From Enterococcus sp. 9E7_DIV0242 (GTDB lineage: Bacteria > Bacillota > Bacilli > Lactobacillales > Enterococcaceae): DNA of 64,000 nt. The stretch covers positions 1,240,001 through 1,304,000 of the forward strand of contig NZ_CP147247.1 of assembly GCF_002140975.2 (NCBI RefSeq), written 5' to 3'. The notes under the pieces were generated by a model that saw nothing but the letters and a program-made list of their open reading frames with translations, was not told the DNA's origin and did no database searches. Shown piece after piece: positions 1-8,800 of this stretch. Position 1 is the first letter of the stretch; every line of letters starts with the position of its first letter. Position numbers and translations under genes: made by a program.

Positions 1-541
1 CCTTTATTTTCTGATGATTTTCCTGTAAGTATTCCGGATCACCAGCAATCAATATTTTATTCAAAGAAAAGTCAACAAAGGCTGCCAAATCATCGATTTC
101 ACATAATTTAAAGTTGCCACCTCTGGATTCATATTCAATGATATTAAACTCCCCTGTCGGAAGGGTCACAATGTTATCAAAAACGTCATTGACATACAAA
201 TAATCCTCTTTATCGATCATTGGTTTTACATCAAACTGCTTCAAATGCTCAAGAATTGCTTTGCTGTCTTCTACAGAAATTGCTTGATTAAACAAAATTT
301 CATCTGTTTTGCAATCGACAACACAGGCACCATTAAAGGAAACAATGAAGCCTTCATATTTGTCCATCTGTAACTCTTCAACATGCTTTTTCATTCCGGT
401 TGTCGGGCGTCCCGATGCCAAAATCACCTTGATTCCCTGTTTCTGTGCATCAATAAGTGCCTGTTTTGTTTTAGCAGTTATCTCTTTTTCGTCGTTCAAC
501 AATGTTCCATCAATATCTAATATAATTGCTTTAATTGTCAT
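1..541 (-). CDS. Cof-type HAD-superfamily sugar-phosphate phosphatase (partial)
   Basis: The reading frame opens at an ATG on the minus strand and is still open at the window edge, so about 180 N-terminal residues are present and the C-terminal part is missing. Residues 8-13 give the HAD motif I, LDIDGT, containing the nucleophile and acid aspartates; motif II is seen as LASGRP near residue 42. This arrangement is typical of the Cof/YidA group, cytoplasmic magnesium-dependent phosphatases that act on sugar phosphates and other small phosphomonoesters. The cap-domain region follows motif II. The catalytic lysine and the C-terminal GDxxND motif fall outside the window. Substrate cannot be inferred. 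It is transcribed away from the wall-protein gene side of the intergenic space. Confidence 0.9.
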   Translation of the reverse strand, partial: MTIKAIILDIDGTLLNDEKEITAKTKQALIDAQKQGIKVILASGRPTTGMKKHVEELQMDKYEGFIVSFNGACVVDCKTDEILFNQAISVEDSKAILEHLKQFDVKPMIDKEDYLYVNDVFDNIVTLPTGEFNIIEYESRGGNFKLCEIDDLAAFVDFSLNKILIAGDPEYLQENHQKIK

Positions 542-1039
542 TTACTCGACTCCTTTATTTGTGAATAGAAACTCATTCATTTCATGATTTTTCTTTTTTT
601 GCAACACCATACTGGTTTCTCTGATTCAAACAAGATTTCGATCACGCCTCTTAATGTAAACTGGCAATCTATTTCCTTGTCTCTTCATCTAAGTATAATT
701 TATTACACTAGAAATATCTATAATGAAAAAGCTTACAACCTGATACAATCAAACGAAGCATAGAATAATTCCGTAGAAATTGTTGCATTTATAGGAGATA
801 GTTGAAAGACCTTATCTATGTACCCTTCAAAGCCAGTTATACTACTTATAAAAATAGATGTAAGAGCAAATCAATAGAACGATTTGCTCCTACACCTTTT
901 TTTATTGAGGTTTGTCTAAGAAATTTAGAGGCAAAAGAAACCTCGTCTCATGCTCATAAAAGTCAGCGAGTACGTATCAGACGATTCGCCCCATAAAATT
1001 TGCTACCAAAATTTTCAGATAAACTCTAGTCACAGGTGG
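542..1039. other. Intergenic region with one strong hairpin
   Basis: This 498-bp gap separates two minus-strand genes. Its only clear structure is the hairpin described separately at about 860-889. A second small inverted repeat, CAGGTG/CACCTG (about 1033-1046), overlaps the stop codon of the wall-protein gene and has no T-tract. I see no convincing gene here. Confidence 0.5.
860..906. terminator. Probable bidirectional rho-independent terminator
   Basis: An inverted repeat, GAGCAAATC (864-872) and GATTTGCTC (881-889), has 8 bases in the loop and can be extended outward by TGTA/TACA. It is followed on the plus strand by a T-run (about 897-903) and on the minus strand by a TATTTTTA stretch. 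It probably ends transcription of the wall-protein gene, which stops at 1040 on the minus strand. Confidence 0.6.
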
Positions 1040-3973
1040 TTACACCTGATGACGTTTTTTCGACCAGTACAGGATAAGTGAGCCAATCAATACGAGTACC
1101 CCTGCTGAGCCAAAAATCATATTTCTAAATTCACCCGTCTGTGGCAAGCCACTGCCATCTGATTTGTTGCCTGTTGGCTTATTCGCTGATGAATCTGAAC
1201 TGTCCACTGATTCAGAATCTGTCGTCGTATCTGTAGTTGTGCTCGTATCTGAAGAATCATCCGTTTCTCCTGTTCCAGACACATCATAGACAGGATATGC
1301 AGAGTTTGGCGAAGTCATTTCGTTAAATACCGCACCAACTCCTTCTGCCAACGTTTCGGCAGAGTAGTTTTTGACCTGCATCAATCCGTGCACATTGATA
1401 CTACCATTACTGTAGCGTGTAATTGGCTGCTCTGTTGGGAGATTACTTTCTACTGCTGTTGTCACGCTCTCAAACCATGATTCTTGAACCGCATGCTCGG
1501 CTATATTTGATGAATTGCGAAGCGTCACTGGATTCCAGTAATAATTCGTTACACCATAAACCTGATCTTCCTCTTGCTTTCTCAGTTCTAGCTTCTCAGC
1601 GACTTCGAGGCCGGTGGTTCTGAATGAGAGAATACCCTTTGCAAAATAATTCGTAGTATCAGATGATGTTGTAAATAGCGCTACATTGTGTGATTGGTTA
1701 TTAAACGAAGTGCTACTATTAACAATGATATCCGTACCACTATTGGAGTCGATTCCTTTTCCTAGGTTTTCAAATGTTAAGCTGTTGATTAGTTCGTGGT
1801 CACCCGGTAAAGAAGAGCCACCCATCTTAAATCCATTGCCGTTCCCTGTTTTAGATGGATCATTTGCCAACCAGCCATTTCGGTAAGCCACGGAGTTTTT
1901 GATTGTTACTTTTCCGATGCTTCCAGTCTCATTTTTCGCAAATAAATCCCACCCATCATCTGCATTGTGATAGGCGATACATCCATCAAAAACATTTCCC
2001 GGACCTGTCGTGATTTTTGCGGCAAAGCCATCTGCATCCTCAAAACCAGTATCAGCATTTTCATATGAGGTACAGTTTTTGATTGTGTTATAAGAGGGCC
2101 ATTCGTTGATTGTATCAGATGCTGACCCGCTGATTTGAATGCCGGTATTTCCATTCCGATAAGTATGAAGATCCTCCAGCCAGTTGTGATGACCTGCAAC
2201 CTCTATCCCTTTAGATAAGTCAGAAGAGCCTGTTACATCGAAACCACGATAAATCCAGTAGTTGCCCCAGTGAGAAAGCCCACTTCCTTTACCTGTGAAA
2301 TCAATCACCGGACGAAGCCCTACTTCATTCTTCTCTGCAACCAGAGTAATCGGCTGTTCCGCCGTACCGTCTGTTCCCTTGTGGATCGTCAGCTGCTTAT
2401 CAAAAGCATAGTTTCCTACTGCCAAAACAATAGTCATACCCGGCTTCGCATAACTCAGAGCTGTCTTCAATGCCAGTGGTTCCTCAACCGTACCCGCACC
2501 ATTTTCAGTTCCCTCCGGTGTTACATATACAGTTGACCTCAGCTCTTGGTAAGTTACCTGATGCTCAATGATCGCTTCATCGTAGTTACTCATCGCCATA
2601 TACTCTCCGGGCACATAGGTTTTATCCGGTGTGAAAACTGCTTCAAAATTCGTCACTGCTTTCGTCAGTTCAACTGGAACAATAACTTCTTTGTTGGCAG
2701 CCACCGCTACACCATTTCCTGCCTCAAAGACTTCTTTTGTCTCTTTATCACGAAGAACCAACGATCCGTCTGTATTCGCTTTGAAACGCAAATCATATTC
2801 TTTAGTTCCACTTTCCTTACTTGAAGAAATGCTGTAAACAGGATCGATTTTGGCAATTGGACGTTCTTCCGGTTCCGGATCATCAGCCGGATCAGTATAA
2901 GTCATCTCGATTCCACTGACCGTGATGTCCATATTCCGTGCCGTCGCAAAGCCTACACAGACATTCTCTTGATCCAGTACAAACATTGATTCCCAATCCC
3001 AAAGTACATCACGAACTGTTTTTCCTGATGCGCCTGTATAATAGGCCTCAAAACCACTATTCGTCTTTTTCATCGTAAAATCAAAGGTCGTCAAATTACC
3101 AATGGTTACAGCACCAACCTCAGATTCTGCATTACCCATCACATTATACGTGCCAGCTTCCAGTTTTTTTTCTGCAGCTGATGTTTCTAACGGAAAATAA
3201 CTAGTCGCTACGGAACCTACCTCCGGAGGATTTAGTGGATCACCAGTGACACCAATGACTGACCTCGCACCTAACCCTAATTTCATCGCATATTTCGTTC
3301 CATTTCCAGTTGTTACTTGGTTGTTTTCAGCATCCCAAATATATTCCAATCTACTTCCCAAGATGGAATAAGAATTTGAATAATGGCTACGATCATACAT
3401 GGTTTCTGATGGTACCGCATCTCTGACCATCAACGCAAAGCCTTCTTGACCGTTTGTATACTTCCAAGTGTTGACTGTAATTTTTCCAGATAATGAAAAG
3501 TTTTTTTCCTTAGGTACTTGAGTATAGTAGTAAGCCAGTCCATCTGTTCCACTAATCAAAAATTTCCCGCCATTATCCTTGCTTTTGATGTGCACGGTCT
3601 TTTCATCAATCACATCAATACTTGTTTTTGCTTCATTCGTACTTTCCCCAAAAAAAATCGACTGCCACTCTCCCAATACCTTGGGTTCAACCATTGACAC
3701 AACATCTTCCACTACCTTTTCAGAATTATTGTTTTCGCCTGAATCCTTCGATTCGCTCACATCTGTTGGGTCCGTTTCTTTCAAATCCTGACTTTCTATT
3801 TCAGAAGAAAACACTGTATCGCCAAAAATGTTCACGTGAACATTTTCTTCCGAAAAAGAACTTTCTGTTGTAGCAGTGTGCTCTGTTTCAGTTGCTGCAA
3901 CAGTCAAAGGTAGCGACAAAGAGGCTGTACAATAGGACAATACAACAATTTTCCGAATAAACTTTCCTGCCAA
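1040..3973 (-). CDS. LPxTG cell-wall-anchored right-handed beta-helix protein, PL9-like polysaccharide lyase
   Basis: A protein of about 977 residues built as an export signal, an N-terminal jelly-roll-like region (to about residue 370), a linker, and a beta-helix region from about residue 480 to 800. The helix region has the run of a PL9 pectate lyase: an opening STVYVTPEGTENGAGT, then NTIKNCTSYEN, GNVFDGCIAYHNADDGWD and GNGFKMGG. PL9 enzymes cleave pectin-type uronates, so a wall-bound pectin or uronide lyase is the best guess. A Ser/Thr/Asp-rich spacer precedes the sorting signal LPQTG (35 residues from the C-terminus), a hydrophobic stretch and the tail SKKRHQV, as expected for sortase attachment. 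The ATG at 3982 directly abuts the AGGGAG ribosome site; the TTG at 3973 sits 9 nt after it and is the preferred start. The gene stands alone behind a promoter and cre-like site. Activity is inferred, not shown. Confidence 0.82.
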   Translation of the reverse strand: MAGKFIRKIVVLSYCTASLSLPLTVAATETEHTATTESSFSEENVHVNIFGDTVFSSEIESQDLKETDPTDVSESKDSGENNNSEKVVEDVVSMVEPKVLGEWQSIFFGESTNEAKTSIDVIDEKTVHIKSKDNGGKFLISGTDGLAYYYTQVPKEKNFSLSGKITVNTWKYTNGQEGFALMVRDAVPSETMYDRSHYSNSYSILGSRLEYIWDAENNQVTTGNGTKYAMKLGLGARSVIGVTGDPLNPPEVGSVATSYFPLETSAAEKKLEAGTYNVMGNAESEVGAVTIGNLTTFDFTMKKTNSGFEAYYTGASGKTVRDVLWDWESMFVLDQENVCVGFATARNMDITVSGIEMTYTDPADDPEPEERPIAKIDPVYSISSSKESGTKEYDLRFKANTDGSLVLRDKETKEVFEAGNGVAVAANKEVIVPVELTKAVTNFEAVFTPDKTYVPGEYMAMSNYDEAIIEHQVTYQELRSTVYVTPEGTENGAGTVEEPLALKTALSYAKPGMTIVLAVGNYAFDKQLTIHKGTDGTAEQPITLVAEKNEVGLRPVIDFTGKGSGLSHWGNYWIYRGFDVTGSSDLSKGIEVAGHHNWLEDLHTYRNGNTGIQISGSASDTINEWPSYNTIKNCTSYENADTGFEDADGFAAKITTGPGNVFDGCIAYHNADDGWDLFAKNETGSIGKVTIKNSVAYRNGWLANDPSKTGNGNGFKMGGSSLPGDHELINSLTFENLGKGIDSNSGTDIIVNSSTSFNNQSHNVALFTTSSDTTNYFAKGILSFRTTGLEVAEKLELRKQEEDQVYGVTNYYWNPVTLRNSSNIAEHAVQESWFESVTTAVESNLPTEQPITRYSNGSINVHGLMQVKNYSAETLAEGVGAVFNEMTSPNSAYPVYDVSGTGETDDSSDTSTTTDTTTDSESVDSSDSSANKPTGNKSDGSGLPQTGEFRNMIFGSAGVLVLIGSLILYWSKKRHQV

Positions 3974-3997
3974 ATCACTCATCTCCCTAATAAAAAT

Positions 3998-4047
3998 ATA
4001 AAAGCGCTTTCCTTTATTAATATCTCAAAACAAACACAAAAAGTCAA
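3998..4047 (-). promoter_or_regulatory. Promoter and cre-like operator of the wall-bound lyase gene
   Basis: On the minus strand TTGACT (4042-4047) and GATATT (4019-4024) are separated by 17 bp, a good sigma-A promoter. Just downstream, 3998-4013 contains a central AAAGCGCTTT and matches the catabolite-responsive-element consensus at 14 of 16 positions. Its position after the -10 box suits CcpA roadblock repression, so the lyase is probably repressed by preferred sugars. Confidence 0.6.
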
Positions 4048-4095
4048 GTATTCTTAAAACGCTTGTTATTTTCCTGTGCTTTAAATAAAAAAACT

Positions 4096-4146
4096 TATAT
4101 AGAAAAAGACAACCGAGCGAAACAATTTTATCTTGCTCCGTCCGGC
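4096..4146 (-). terminator. Probable terminator of the MFS efflux gene
   Basis: Imperfect stem ACCGAGC / GCTCCGT around an AT-rich loop, followed on the minus strand by TCTTTTTC. It lies about 35 bp after the MFS stop codon. The stem has a mismatch, so the call is moderate. Confidence 0.45.
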
Positions 4147-4179
4147 TGCGATTCGTTAAAAACAGTAATTAATTACTAG

Positions 4180-5481
4180 TTAGCTTTCTTCTTGCTCTGT
4201 TGATAGGGCATCGACTTTCGATTTATTCTCATTCAGTTTTTGCTGCAGCTCTTTATCATAATTTCGAGCAACTGGAATGAGAAGATTGACCAGTCCACAA
4301 ATAAGTGTTCCTACACCAGCGATAATGAACATCTTTTCAACACCGATTCTATCTGCCAAAGGACCGGCAAAGATTAGACCAACAGGGCCGGTAATACTCA
4401 TCAAGGAATTCAATACGCCCATGATACGTCCCAAATATTTGGGCTCATAGCTTTGCTGAATCATAGCCATCAACAATGTATTGAAATACGGTGTTGCAAA
4501 TCCAGCAGCAGCATTCAAAGTTGCAAAAAGGAGAAAGCCCATACTAGTTGGTGGCATTAAACCACTGGCACCAATAGTAAGACCAATTACCAGATAAGCA
4601 ATCAGCACTGGTTTCATGCGATTCTTCCAATTACCAAAGATACCGATGACTGTTCCACCAGCTAGCATCCCAGCTGCATAAATCACTTCGATCAATCCAG
4701 CTTGCCCGACGGTACCATTAAAATAATTCATCGTCATCAAGGGATACAAGCTTGCGGCAGGCATAAAAATCAAGGTAAACGCAGCACCTATGAGCGTAAT
4801 ATACCAAAGTCCCTTATTTTCAATCAGCTTTTTAAAACCAAAAACTGTATCTGCCATCAAATGAACGCGTTCCCCTTCTGATGGAATATGCGGAATTTTG
4901 ATAAAAATCAACAATCCTACGCCGATTACAGCACCCAAAACATCAAGGAGAATCAGAAAGTTCATCGGAATCACGGAAAAAAGAAAGGCACCTAGAGCTG
5001 GAGCAATAATGAAATTGGCTGATTGCACCATACCAAACTGCCCATTTACCTTTGTCAGTTCTTCTTCAGGCACCATAGTTGGTAAGATAGACTGGATCGT
5101 TGGCATCTGAAAGGTCTGAGCTATTGAGCGTATCAGCAACGACACATATACAAGCCATAAAGGAAAATCAGAGGCTAGTGTCCCGGCAATCGATAAAATC
5201 AAAGCAAAAATTGCAACGATAATATCAGTGACCATCAGTAGTTTTTTCTTGTTTAATCGATCAATAAACGGACCGGCAAAGGGACTAAGCACGACCATCG
5301 GAATCATTCCGAGTAATGTGGCAATACTTAAAACTGTTGCTGAGCCTGTTGCTTTTGTCAGATACCAAATGATCGCATATTGGACGATCATACTTGTTAT
5401 TCCAGATAGAAATTGGCCTGTAAGAAATAAATAGAAATTTCTTCTCCAATTTCTCATTTCCATTGTTGGTTGTTCATTCAT
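4180..5481 (-). CDS. MFS (DHA3) drug efflux transporter, Mef-like
   Basis: A 433-residue, 12-helix major facilitator of the DHA3 group, which exports drugs such as macrolides in exchange for protons. Features recalled from Mef(A) are present in order: a basic N-terminus followed by FLTGQFLSGITS, a WYLTKATGSATVLS stretch, a VPEEELTKVNGQ segment, MNYFNGTVGQAG in the middle, and a late YLGRIMGVLNS then LADRIGVEKMF. Length fits the family (about 405-435). The start is an ATG placed 11 nt after GGAG of a CAGGAGTG ribosome site. That ribosome site can pair with an upstream segment, and a 17-codon leader ORF precedes it, so expression is probably inducible. Substrate is inferred only from family resemblance; other DHA3 pumps handle tetracyclines or unknown compounds. 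Confidence 0.85.
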   Translation of the reverse strand: MNEQPTMEMRNWRRNFYLFLTGQFLSGITSMIVQYAIIWYLTKATGSATVLSIATLLGMIPMVVLSPFAGPFIDRLNKKKLLMVTDIIVAIFALILSIAGTLASDFPLWLVYVSLLIRSIAQTFQMPTIQSILPTMVPEEELTKVNGQFGMVQSANFIIAPALGAFLFSVIPMNFLILLDVLGAVIGVGLLIFIKIPHIPSEGERVHLMADTVFGFKKLIENKGLWYITLIGAAFTLIFMPAASLYPLMTMNYFNGTVGQAGLIEVIYAAGMLAGGTVIGIFGNWKNRMKPVLIAYLVIGLTIGASGLMPPTSMGFLLFATLNAAAGFATPYFNTLLMAMIQQSYEPKYLGRIMGVLNSLMSITGPVGLIFAGPLADRIGVEKMFIIAGVGTLICGLVNLLIPVARNYDKELQQKLNENKSKVDALSTEQEES

Positions 5482-5486
5482 AAAAA

Positions 5487-5546
5487 CACTCCTGTTTTAT
5501 CGTTTTATTTAGGAAATTTTTGACTTTTTCTTCCTAATTTGGAGTG
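5487..5546 (-). promoter_or_regulatory. Candidate translational attenuator in front of the Mef-like gene
   Basis: On the transcript, CACTCC (5541-5546) can pair with GGAGTG (5487-5492), which is the ribosome-binding site of the efflux gene; flanking Gs allow a few further G-U pairs with the Us after GGAGTG. Between them is another stem, TTAGGAA (5531-5537) and TTCCTAA (5509-5515). The folded state would hide the ribosome site. The leader peptide stops just upstream at 5566. Pairing is seen by eye and not energy-modelled. Confidence 0.5.
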
Positions 5547-5565
5547 CCCCCAAAAAAAGAAGAGG

Positions 5566-5619
5566 TTATACTGTTCTCATGCGAATGGAGTCGATATTGG
5601 CTTTCATAATAAATAGCAT
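5566..5619 (-). CDS. Leader peptide upstream of the Mef-like efflux gene
   Basis: A 17-codon ORF too short for ordinary gene finding, encoding MLFIMKANIDSIRMRTV. Its ATG follows a very strong AAGGAGAG ribosome site by 7 nt, with a promoter-like TTGCTT-18 bp-TATGAT further upstream, so it is likely translated. The peptide contains R-M-R, an instance of the Arg/Lys-x-Arg/Lys motif at which macrolide-bound ribosomes are known to stall in erm and mef leader peptides. It ends 85 nt before the efflux gene start, with the SD-sequestering pair in between. The most likely role is drug-sensing control in cis by ribosome stalling. It could also be a chance ORF, but the ribosome site argues against that. 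Confidence 0.6.
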   Translation of the reverse strand: MLFIMKANIDSIRMRTV

Positions 5620-5655
5620 GTCAGACTCTCCTTTCCTTGATTGTTCTTACGCTTG

Positions 5656-5685
5656 ATCATATCATTATTTTTGGCAAAAAAGCAA
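5656..5685 (-). promoter_or_regulatory. Promoter of the leader peptide / efflux transcript
   Basis: Minus-strand TTGCTT (5680-5685) and TATGAT (5656-5661) separated by 18 bp, 37 bp before the leader-peptide start. The remaining gap to essC (5686-5860) shows no clear feature. Confidence 0.5.
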
Positions 5686-5860
5686 AAGTTCAAGCAATTA
5701 TTCTACCTACTAAATTTAGAAATCTTACTATATACCTAAAAATTTCAATGGATACCCCTTGATACACATAAAGAATAATTTTTCTTCTCATCTAACAACG
5801 ATAGTTTGATGCTATTTGTGGAGCCCTTTCATATTTTCATTTCAATAACTTACCTATTTC

Positions 5861-8800
5861 CTAGCAATTGAGATGCTTAAACTTTATAAACTGTTTTTCT
5901 ATTAAATAATGAGCGCTATCAGATTCCAGCTCCGGTTCTCTCGATAGATATGGTTTTTCTGAAAATTCCTGATCTGATACTCGCATAGCAAATATAGCCG
6001 ACTTGATCAACTCTTTGTAATGTTTTGGTAAGCCTATTCTGGTTTTTGCCATATATTGATGATCACCGGCGACAATAAAATAGACACCTGTTTGCTCTGT
6101 TGCTGAAAACAGTATTCTCAGTTCCTCTTCGGTCAATTGAGTTGTTGTTTCGAAGCTCTTCATATCTGTAATATAAATCAACCACTTTGGCTGACCGAAA
6201 AACCCAGATTTTTTTCTCGTAGCAATTTCCATAAGTATCTCCTGTTTGATTGTCGAAAACCTTTCTTGTTCAACTATTTGTAGGTGGTCTATAGACTCAC
6301 TTTTCCCGCAAATATCCCCTGAATCAATAATTAATGTATTATATTTTCCAGCGATCAATTTTATAGAAGCTAAAACAGAAAGTTTAAGTGGTAAAAACGT
6401 CTTTCTTTGTTCACCGATTATTGCAAGATTCCCATATTCAACTATATCAAATGCAACGACACTGACGTCTTCACAGTTCACTCCTAATGGCAGCACACCT
6501 GTTTCTGCCAATTGTGAGGTTTGCTTTTCTCTTCTAAACGTCCTGAAATCTAGTATTTCCGGTACCATTGGTATCTCTTCCGGTCTCCTACCTGTCCAAT
6601 GAGCATCCATTTCGGCAATCTCTTGTTGAATTGTTTCGATGATTTGCAGGGTATCTTCACCAGCTGCTGGCAGGGCAGCTTGGAAGAGCCGTGGTTCATC
6701 CAGCTTGATCAAACCACGCCCCGGCAGATCATCGATAGTTAGAGTGGTTCTGCCGACAATCGAGCGAGGCTCGGCATCATCGATCATTTTCAGGGCGATT
6801 TGTAGCTTGATGTTGCCGGACACGTTCATTCGTATCGCATTTTGACGACCTGCTGACAGCAACAAGCGGATACCGATACTGGTGCCTTCACGGGCTACCT
6901 GAGTGGTGATCTTGTCTAGCATCTCTTCAAATTTCGCCCCCTTCATTCCTTCATAACCATCTAGCAGAATCAAAATGATTGGCTCTTCTTTGCCGCTGGC
7001 TTTTTCGTACATCTCCAATGTTGCAACAGAAAACTCACTCAACAGCTTCTTTCGACGCTTCAGCTCGTCATTGATGAGACGGACAAACTTCGCGATTTTC
7101 TCTTCTTCATCACTTGTCATTGTATCGGCAACATGCGGTAGACGCTTCAACGGCAACAAACCATTCGTCCCAAAATCAAGCAGGTACGCATGTAAACGCT
7201 CAGGACTGTGCACACGTGCCAGATCCATCACAACACTCTGCATGAAGGTACTCTTGCCGTACCCTGGACTACTGAACACCGCCAAATGACCATCGTTGGT
7301 CAAATCGAGCTTCAACGTTTCCTGTGCCTGCATACTCGGAATATCTACGATACCAATCGTTGGTACAAGCTTTTGCTTATCAGTCACCCATTGTTCCTTA
7401 AAATCGACGTTGTTCAAGTCTGTGACAACGATGTGCTCCTCCAACGGCGGCAGCCATGGCCGTGGCAACGGCGTGATATTCTCCTGCTCCGCTACAGCAT
7501 GGATACCCTCTATGATCGCATCCAGCTCTGTCGGAATCTGCTTCACCCTATCAACGTTTTCCAGACCGCTCAAATCTTCACTTAAGATTTCGTATTGCCC
7601 CAGCTCGTTGACTAGATAGATTGTCTTGTCTTTGATCTGCTGATCGTCCTTATTCGGTTGATAATCCGCGCCACTCCACGCACTTTGGAACAGCTCGTAG
7701 ATTTCATTGTTCCCTACCTGCAGATAGGTCCGTCCGACTTGCGTAATTTCTGCCGCATCCGGTGTTTTCAGCATTTCCATACTATCCGCCTTATCGGCAA
7801 CCTTCAAGCAAAGCTTGAATTTCGAGTTACTCCAAATCTGATCATTGACCACACCCGATGGTTTTTGAGTTGACAAAATCAGGTGAATACCTAATGAACG
7901 ACCGATACGAGCAGTAGAAACCAGCTCTTTCATAAATTCAGGCTGTTCTGATTTCAACTCGGCAAACTCATCACTGATCAGGAACAAATGAGGCATTGGT
8001 TCTAAAACTTCGCGACTCTTATACAACTTCTGGTATTGATTAATGTGATTGACATTATTTTCTGAGAACAGACGTTGGCGACGCTTCAGCTCAGCATGGA
8101 TAGAAATCAGCGCCCGCATACTTTGTGCGCTATCCAAGTTGGTGATACTTCCCAATAAATGTGGCAGATTTCTGAACAGGTTTGCCATTCCCCCACCCTT
8201 GTAATCAATAAGTAAGAATGCAACATCATACGGATGGAAATTCACTGCCAGACTCAAAATATAACTCTGCACGATCTCTGATTTCCCTGAACCAGTCGTA
8301 CCGGCAATCAAGCCATGCGGCCCATGTGCTTTCTCATGGAGATTCAGCATCACGATATCCTCTTTACCTCGTAGTCCCAAAGGCACAGCCAATGTCTTAT
8401 GCGGCGAATTCTGTGCCCAACGCTGTGCCACATTGAACTCGTGGAAGGTCTCTATGCCATACATCTCAAGGAATGTCACCGATTCTGGAATACTTGGTTT
8501 CAAATTCTGCAAATGATTCAATGGTGCCAGTAATCGTGGCAACACCTCTTTATCAAAGTCACCAGGAAAATGATCTAGTTGAAATGTCGTATTTTTCAGC
8601 TGACCCTTTTCCAGTAAAAGGACCCCTGTATTTCTGTCTCTGATATCAATAACTGTTTGGATGTTGTCTGACAGACTACTCATCACATCTTCTACAAAAA
8701 TCACGCTGCAGCTTAGCTCACTTGGGTCTTCATTGAAAAACTCCATGATCACATGATCAAGGATCAATTTTTTATCGGTGAGCAACACGACATAATGTGG

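Noticed and set aside
802..996. 64-codon plus-strand ORF in the first intergenic region
   Set aside because: It runs across the terminator hairpin, lacks a good ribosome site and has no domain-like pattern.
1033..1046. Hairpin over the stop codon of the wall-protein gene as a terminator
   Set aside because: It has a short stem and no T-tract; the hairpin at 860-889 is a better candidate.
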